The position numbers and the translations under genes are program-made. A stretch of DNA of 64,000 nucleotides, from contig NZ_FCNY02000004.1 in assembly GCF_001544575.2 (NCBI RefSeq), positions 124,001 through 188,000 of the forward strand, in the 5' to 3' direction. The notes beneath the pieces were generated by a model. That model was not told the origin of the DNA. It searched no databases and saw only the letters and a list, made by a program, of their open reading frames with translations. Origin of the DNA: Caballeronia cordobensis (GTDB lineage: Bacteria; Pseudomonadota; Gammaproteobacteria; Burkholderiales; Burkholderiaceae). Of the stretch, positions 59,607-64,000 are shown one piece after another. Every line of letters begins with the position of its first letter. The first letter of the stretch is position 1.

Positions 59607-60374
59607 TCAGAGGACGGCGAGCCAGCCGCCATCGACATAAATGATCTGGCCGTTCACATAGCTCGATGCGGGCGATGCCAGATACACCGCCGTGCCGACG
59701 AGCTCTTCGGGCCTGCCCCAGCGTTGCGACGGATTGCTGCTCTTGACCCACGCGTCGAAGCTCGGGTTGTCGACGAGCGCCTGGTTCATGTCGGTGAGGA
59801 TGTAGCCGGGGCCGATCGCGTTGGCCTGAATGTCGTGCACGGCCCATTCGGCGCTCATTGCGCGCGTGAGCATCTTTACGCCGCCCTTGGCCGCCGTATA
59901 AGGCGCAACGGTCGCGCGCGCGCCTTCGCTCGTCAGCGAGCCGATATTGATGATCTTGCCGCCGCGGCCGCGCGCGATCATGCGCCGCGCCGCTTCTTTC
60001 GCGACGATGAACGCGCTCGTGAGATTGGTGTCGATCACGCGTTGCCAGTCGGCGAGCGCGAGTTCGATCATCGGCTTGCGAAACTGGATGCCCGCGTTAT
60101 TCACGACGATATCCACGGCGATGCCCTCCGCGTCCCATGCCGCGAACGCGGCGGAAACCGATGCCTCGTCGGTGACGTCGAATGCGCGGCCGAGTGCGTC
60201 GAAGCCTTGCGCGCGCAGACGGCCGGCGGCGGCATCGACGGTATCGGCTTTCGTGCCGTTGACGATGACGCGCGCGCCGGCCGCCGCGAGCCCTTGCGCC
60301 AGCGCGTAGCCGATGCCGCGCGCCGAACCGGTGACGAGCGCAGTGCGGCCGCTCAGATCGAATAACGTGGTCAT
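59607..60374 (-). CDS. SDR, gluconate 5-dehydrogenase-like
   Basis: This 255-residue classical SDR has LFDLSGRTALVTGSARGIGYALA at the N-terminus, NNAGIQFRKPM, the catalytic Ser in INIGSLTSE and YTAAKGG, and a C-terminal YVDGGW. NNAGIQ(F/H)RKP is typical of gluconate 5-dehydrogenase (Gno/IdnO) relatives. AGGAA precedes the ATG. It is the first of three sugar-acid genes downstream of the FadR-type regulator gene on the same strand. Confidence 0.86.
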   Translation of the reverse strand: MTTLFDLSGRTALVTGSARGIGYALAQGLAAAGARVIVNGTKADTVDAAAGRLRAQGFDALGRAFDVTDEASVSAAFAAWDAEGIAVDIVVNNAGIQFRKPMIELALADWQRVIDTNLTSAFIVAKEAARRMIARGRGGKIINIGSLTSEGARATVAPYTAAKGGVKMLTRAMSAEWAVHDIQANAIGPGYILTDMNQALVDNPSFDAWVKSSNPSQRWGRPEELVGTAVYLASPASSYVNGQIIYVDGGWLAVL

Positions 60375-60473
60375 GCCGTGTTCCTGTCGATTAGTTTGAA
60401 ATCGTGGGCGCGAGCGCGCCCGCGCAGCCTCGTCGGGAGGCTGCGGCCTGGTCTTCGCATCACTGAAAGCGTG

Positions 60474-61193
60474 TTACAGCGGCTGGTCGTTCGCGGTGCG
60501 GGTAAGGGCCGCGCGATCGTCGAAGTCCTTTTCCGCGCGCTCGATCAGCGTCAGCACGGCGTTCGCGGCCGCTTGCGCATCGCCCTGTTCGATCGCGACG
60601 CACAGCGCTTCGTGCATCGGCAGCGAACGCGCGGGCCCGCCTTCGATCTCCGAACTCAGTTCGAAGCTCGTGCGCAGGATCGCGGAAAGCGCGTTTTGCA
60701 TCTGCTGGATGAACTGGTTGTGGCACGCCGTCAGGATCGCGCCGTGAAACGCGAGGTCGGCGGGCACGTATTCGCCCTGCCCCGCGACCGCGCGTTCCAT
60801 CGCCTTGAAGGCGCGCCGCACCGCCACGCGATCCTCCGGCGTCGCGCGGGTTGCGGCCAGCCTGGCGGCGTTCGGCTCGATGATCGTGCGCAACTCCATC
60901 AGGTCGCGAATGAGGTCGGCATCGACCGCGCCGGCGCGCGCGCGCCAGGTGATGACGTCCGGATCGAACAGTTGCCACTGCGAGCGCGGCAGCACGATGG
61001 TGCCGTGCCGGCGGCGCACCTGAAGCATGCCCTTCGCGGACAGCGATTTCATCGTCTCGCGGATGGTGATGCGGCTCACCTGCATCTCTTCCGCGAGTTC
61101 GCCTTCGGCGGGCAGGATGTCGCCCGGCTGGAACCGGCCGGCGCAGATCTGCTCGCCCATCCGGTTCAATACCTGCCTGTGTAAAGTCGGCAT
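60474..61193 (-). CDS. FadR-subfamily GntR regulator (FCD domain)
   Basis: The 239-residue protein has an N-terminal HTH (GDILPAEGELAEEMQVSRITIRETMKSLSAKGML) and an FCD domain (DLMELRTIIEPNAARLAATRATPED, FHGAILTACHNQFIQQM) with the usual metal/ligand-type His residues. It resembles regulators of uronate and gluconate genes. A perfect 12-bp palindrome lies 18 bp upstream of its start. It is co-oriented with and upstream of the SDR/MFS/ManD-type genes. An 8-bp GC hairpin without a U-run at 60424-60444 lies between the regulator and SDR genes. Confidence 0.88.
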   Translation of the reverse strand: MPTLHRQVLNRMGEQICAGRFQPGDILPAEGELAEEMQVSRITIRETMKSLSAKGMLQVRRRHGTIVLPRSQWQLFDPDVITWRARAGAVDADLIRDLMELRTIIEPNAARLAATRATPEDRVAVRRAFKAMERAVAGQGEYVPADLAFHGAILTACHNQFIQQMQNALSAILRTSFELSSEIEGGPARSLPMHEALCVAIEQGDAQAAANAVLTLIERAEKDFDDRAALTRTANDQPL

Positions 61194-61211
61194 GTGTTAC
61201 CTTTCTCTAGG

Positions 61212-61223
61212 TCATACGTATGA
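61212..61223. promoter_or_regulatory. Palindromic site upstream of FadR-type regulator gene
   Basis: TCATACGTATGA is a perfect 12-bp palindrome, 18 bp upstream of the regulator start at 61193. It is a probable autoregulatory operator. Confidence 0.6.
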
Positions 61224-61328
61224 TCTGGAAGGTATCAGCGGCGGTGGGCCATGATCAATCCGGGTTGACCCGGAGGGGCGAATCGGGCGAAGCTGCCCTT
61301 TCATTGCCGCAAGGAAGGAGATTGAGTG

Positions 61329-61634
61329 ATGGACAACGGCAGAGTGCCGCCACGGCGCGTGACGTATGAGGACGGAGTGCCGGCAGGCGGCTCCGGATGG
61401 TTCGGCCGGGTGACGGCCACGATTGTGAGCGTGATCGTGCTCGTGGCAGCCGCGATGCTCTCGCTGGTGCTGCTCGCCGTGCTGTTCGGCGTGGGCGCGA
61501 TCGTCGTCGGCTATCTATGGTGGAAAACGCGCGCGCTGCGCCGGCAAGCGCGCGACTTCGGCGACGATGGCCGCACGATCGACGCCGAGATCGTTCAGAA
61601 GGATTCGCCTGAGGATGATTCCGCGAAACGCTGA
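61329..61634 (+). CDS. Small membrane protein, unknown
   Basis: This 101-residue protein has a long hydrophobic region at about residues 28-64, enough for one long or two tight transmembrane helices (ATIVSVIVLVAAAMLSLVLL onward), ending in YLWWKTRALRRQ. A charged cytoplasmic tail with DGRTIDAEIVQKD follows. The ATG at 61329 follows AAGGAAGGAGA. It is a commonly seen type of conserved hypothetical in Burkholderiaceae, but no function is known to me. It is convergent with the haemerythrin gene. Confidence 0.7.
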   Translation: MDNGRVPPRRVTYEDGVPAGGSGWFGRVTATIVSVIVLVAAAMLSLVLLAVLFGVGAIVVGYLWWKTRALRRQARDFGDDGRTIDAEIVQKDSPEDDSAKR

Positions 61635-61656
61635 CGCGCCGCAGCCCCGAGCCTGA

Positions 61657-62127
61657 TCAGATCTTTCGTCTGATCACGACCGGCTTGCCGCCCATCGTCT
61701 GCTTGGTCATCCATGCCGCCAGCGCCGAGTCCAGGTAGTCCGCATGCCCGGGGAACCAGTCGAAGAGGTGCATGCCGAGATCGCGAACCAGCTCGGCGCC
61801 GGCCTGCCCGAGGCCGACCGCTTCCTTGACTTCACGGACCGACTTCAGGACGGCGGCATGCTCGTCGAGGTGGCAGTCGCGTGGCGGGAAATTCGTCGAA
61901 CGCATCCACTCGTCTTCCTGCTCGAAGTGGCTGACGGCATGCTTCTCGAACTCGTCGATCGCGTCCGCGGCGGTGGCGTCGGTGCAGGTCACGAGCTTGC
62001 GCGCAACCGTATAGAACTCCTTGTGCACCTCGTCCATCTGCGTGAAGCCCAGGAGCCGTGCGTCGGACCAGGCGAAACTCGTGTCGCTGGGCGGCGCCGG
62101 TGGGCGCGTAACGTTTTGCTCGCTCAT
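61657..62127 (-). CDS. Bacteriohaemerythrin
   Basis: This 156-residue haemerythrin-like protein has the di-iron ligand pattern: His in MDEVHKEF, His and Glu in HAVSHFEQEDEWM, two His in CHLDEHAAVL, and His/Asp in FPGHADYLD. It probably binds O2 or protects iron enzymes in the cytoplasm. GGAGACAACG precedes the ATG. It is 23 bp downstream of the chemoreceptor gene on the same strand, so the oxygen-binding protein may be made with the receptor. Confidence 0.88.
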   Translation of the reverse strand: MSEQNVTRPPAPPSDTSFAWSDARLLGFTQMDEVHKEFYTVARKLVTCTDATAADAIDEFEKHAVSHFEQEDEWMRSTNFPPRDCHLDEHAAVLKSVREVKEAVGLGQAGAELVRDLGMHLFDWFPGHADYLDSALAAWMTKQTMGGKPVVIRRKI

Positions 62128-62150
62128 CTTCGTTGTCTCCGCGTGTCCTG

Positions 62151-63716
62151 TTAAGCCGGCAGTGCCGCTTGCGGGGGCAAGGCCGCATCTTCGCGCAACC
62201 TGAACACCGCCACCGCGTCGCGCAGCGAGGCCGCCTGGCCCGCCAACGCCTGCGCCGCCGCCGACGCCTGCTCGACCAGCGCCGCGTTTTGCTGTGTCAC
62301 CTCGTCCATCTGCGTGACGGCCAGATTGACTTGTTCGATGCCGCTGCGCTGCTCCTCCGACGCCGCCGAGATCCCGTTCACGACGCCTGCGACCCTTTGC
62401 ACCGAGCCAACGATATCGGCAATGATCGCTCCCGTGTCCCGCACGAGCACGGAGCCCGTCTGAACGCGCCCGGCCGACTGTTCGATGAGCGCCTTGATCT
62501 CTTTCGCCGCCGAGGCGCTGCGCTGCGCCAACGACCGGACCTCGGCCGCCACGACCGCGAAGCCGCGTCCTTCTTCACCGGCACGCGCAGCCTCCACGGC
62601 CGCGTTCAGCGCCAGAATGTTCGTCTGAAACGCAATCGCATCGATGACGGCAATGATTTCGCCGACCTTGCTCGAACTGTCGGAAATCCCGTGCATCGTC
62701 TCGACGACCTTTTCCATCATGACACCGCCGCTCGTTGCAGTTTGCCACGCATTTTGGGTCAGCGACGACGCGTCAGCGGCATGATCCGCATTCTGACGCA
62801 CGGCCGCGGTGATTTCCTCCATGCTGGCGGCGGTCTCTTGCAGCGATGCCGCCTGTTCCTCGGTGCGCGATGACAGGTCCAGATTGCCCGAGGCAATCTG
62901 CGCGCTCGCCGTCGCAACACCCTCGGCGTTGTCCCGCACCTTGCTCACGACCTGCGCGAGACTCGTCTGCATGTGCTTGAGCGCTGCGAGCAATTCAGCG
63001 ATTTCGTCCTTGCCGCGCGCTTCGAATTCGAGTGACAGGTCGCCCGTTGCAACGGCCTGCGCGCAGCCCAGCGCCCGCGCCAGCGGCCGCGACACGGTGC
63101 GGCTGAACAGGTAGCCGCCGATCAGCGCCAGCGCAAGCACGAGGAGCATGAGCGCGACGCTGGCGATGGACGCGCGCCGGGCGCCGCGATCGGCCTCCTC
63201 CGACACGCGCGCGCTATCGGCCGCGATGTTCTTCGCCGCCTGCTCCAGCAGTGCCGCCGGTTGACGATCGACGCCGGCGACGGCGTCGTCGCCCGCCGAA
63301 GGTTCGAAGCCCGCCGCTTTGAACGCCTCGAAGCCGCGCCGGTAGCCTTCCCCCATGGCGACATGCGCGGAAGCGAAACGCTCGATCAGGTCGCGGCTTT
63401 CGCCCGCCGGAAGTCTGTGCTTGAGTTCGTCGGCCAGCTTGCCGACCGCACGCTCGCGGGTCTGAAAGGCGCTCCAGTACTTCTGGAGCTTGGCCGGGTC
63501 CTTGCCGCGCAAGAGCGTGTCCTTCCACTCCTGCACCTGCAGCTTGAACGTGACAAGCGTTGCCGAGACCATCCGCTCGTTGGCCACATTGTTCGCGACT
63601 TCATCGCGATAGGCATCGATGGAGGCATTGAGCGCGAAGATGCCGTACAAGGCGCCCGCGAACATGAGCACGAGCGCGGCGGCAAAAGCGAGGGGTATCT
63701 TGAGGCTGAGCTTCAT
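62151..63716 (-). CDS. Methyl-accepting chemotaxis protein
   Basis: The 521-residue receptor has TM1 (about residues 7-29), a periplasmic four-helix-type sensor domain, TM2 (SIASVALMLLVLALALIGGY) and HAMP (SRTVSRPLARALGCAQAVATGDLS). Its signalling domain has the conserved tip EEGRGFAVVAAEVRSLAQRS. There is no C-terminal NWETF-type pentapeptide for CheR docking. The ATG at 63716 (MKLSLKIPLAFAAALVLMF) is preferred to the in-frame start at 63788. It is likely cotranscribed with the haemerythrin gene. Confidence 0.9.
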   Translation of the reverse strand: MKLSLKIPLAFAAALVLMFAGALYGIFALNASIDAYRDEVANNVANERMVSATLVTFKLQVQEWKDTLLRGKDPAKLQKYWSAFQTRERAVGKLADELKHRLPAGESRDLIERFASAHVAMGEGYRRGFEAFKAAGFEPSAGDDAVAGVDRQPAALLEQAAKNIAADSARVSEEADRGARRASIASVALMLLVLALALIGGYLFSRTVSRPLARALGCAQAVATGDLSLEFEARGKDEIAELLAALKHMQTSLAQVVSKVRDNAEGVATASAQIASGNLDLSSRTEEQAASLQETAASMEEITAAVRQNADHAADASSLTQNAWQTATSGGVMMEKVVETMHGISDSSSKVGEIIAVIDAIAFQTNILALNAAVEAARAGEEGRGFAVVAAEVRSLAQRSASAAKEIKALIEQSAGRVQTGSVLVRDTGAIIADIVGSVQRVAGVVNGISAASEEQRSGIEQVNLAVTQMDEVTQQNAALVEQASAAAQALAGQAASLRDAVAVFRLREDAALPPQAALPA

Positions 63717-63854
63717 CGGGAAACTGTGGATAGACAAGGTGACGGGATTCGCGCGTGGTACGCCCGTTATCGGCAAACCCGGCCGCAAACTGAAGGGCGG
63801 CCTTGTCCGCGCCGTGTTGGCGCGCGCTTACGTCTCGCTGTCTCTCGCTGACGC

Positions 63855-64000
63855 TCATAAGTCGAGCGATACGCCCTCCCGGTCCAGCGAATCCGCAAGA
63901 TGAACGCCAGGATGCGGTGCCGCGCAACAGATGAGCGCCTCGCCGGGAGGAATCTCATGGCCCGGCGGCTGGGCATAATCGACCGAGCCGTTCAGAACTT
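63855..64000 (-). CDS. Probable 2Fe-2S ferredoxin-type protein, 5' end outside window
   Basis: On the minus strand a frame is open from the right edge to a TGA at 63855, giving about 48 residues: VLNGSVDYAQPPGHEIPPGE, then ALICCAAPHPGVHLADSLDR, ending GVSLDL. The ALICC-type segment looks like the final Cys ligand region of a 2Fe-2S plant-type ferredoxin or of a reductase C-terminus. The first three ligands would lie outside the window, so the call is tentative. Confidence 0.5.
   Translation of the reverse strand, partial: VLNGSVDYAQPPGHEIPPGEALICCAAPHPGVHLADSLDREGVSLDL

Noticed and set aside
60424..60444. GCAGCCTC / GAGGCTGC hairpin as terminator after the FadR-type regulator gene
   Set aside because: No U-run follows on the minus strand; noted in the regulator entry but not listed as a terminator.
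61654..61676. TGATCAGA / TCTGATCA hairpin as terminator of the small membrane protein gene
   Set aside because: It overlaps the last codons of the haemerythrin gene and lacks a U-run on either side, so it is not a convincing terminator.

Overview
The window looks like part of a secondary chromosome or megaplasmid of a Burkholderiaceae beta-proteobacterium (Paraburkholderia/Caballeronia/Burkholderia type). This is inferred from the high G+C content, the dense run of LysR/IclR/GntR regulators beside MFS transporters and small catabolic operons, and the overall look of the proteins. No rRNA, tRNA, CRISPR, transposase, integrase or replication gene was recognised. The window is essentially a string of accessory catabolic, transport and periplasmic redox modules.

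Layout: (1) 1-4939: a truncated PQQ-repeat lipoprotein gene, then a co-directional trio of SCO-type copper protein, galactose-oxidase-like copper radical oxidase with an N-terminal ricin-type lectin domain, and a one-haem c-type cytochrome. (2) 4974-9209: a membrane-anchored protein of unknown function, then LysR regulator, class II aldolase/adducin protein and MFS transporter, closed by a strong terminator. (3) 9228-23179: a large catabolic locus. A plus-strand branch (aldo/keto reductase, fused CoA-transferase, SDR) carries two GntR/LacI-like operators. Facing it is a ten-gene minus-strand operon: ABC permease, substrate-binding protein, MaoC, ABC ATPase, crotonase, EthD-like, FAH, a second CoA-transferase, AroE-like and IclR. 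A LacI regulator is divergent from it. (4) 23183-28666: LysR, a short-chain dehydrogenase lacking its catalytic Tyr, an ArsR/SRPBCC pair with a perfect palindrome over the start codon, and an IclR/MHS-transporter/variant type II dehydroquinase module.

(5) 28703-35221: two transcription units point outward from a central LysR gene. One holds a degenerate response regulator and an FcoT-like thioesterase. The other holds a DUF1446-DUF4387 fusion and a ThDP-dependent 2-oxoacid decarboxylase. Each unit is preceded by the same 53-bp element in the same orientation. This is the best candidate here for an undescribed system. (6) 35249-45445: a 54-residue small protein, a FadR-type regulator with two identical operators, a gamma-glutamyltransferase homologue, two MFS transporters around a GAF protein, an AtoE-like transporter, an amidase and a LysR regulator. 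(7) 45461-51172: an IclR-controlled operon of HMG-CoA-lyase-like protein, CaiB-type CoA-transferase, MFS transporter and Tat-type amidohydrolase.

(8) 51196-56890: prolyl-4-hydroxylase-like oxygenase, an exported protein, a di-haem peroxidase-like lipoprotein and a large phosphoesterase lipoprotein. (9) 57016-61223: a sugar-acid cassette of ManD/RspA-type dehydratase, MFS transporter, gluconate-5-dehydrogenase-like SDR and FadR-type regulator. (10) 61329-64000: a small membrane protein, bacteriohaemerythrin, a methyl-accepting chemotaxis protein and the 3' end of a probable 2Fe-2S protein.

All assignments come from reading the sequence and recalled family motifs. No database search was run.
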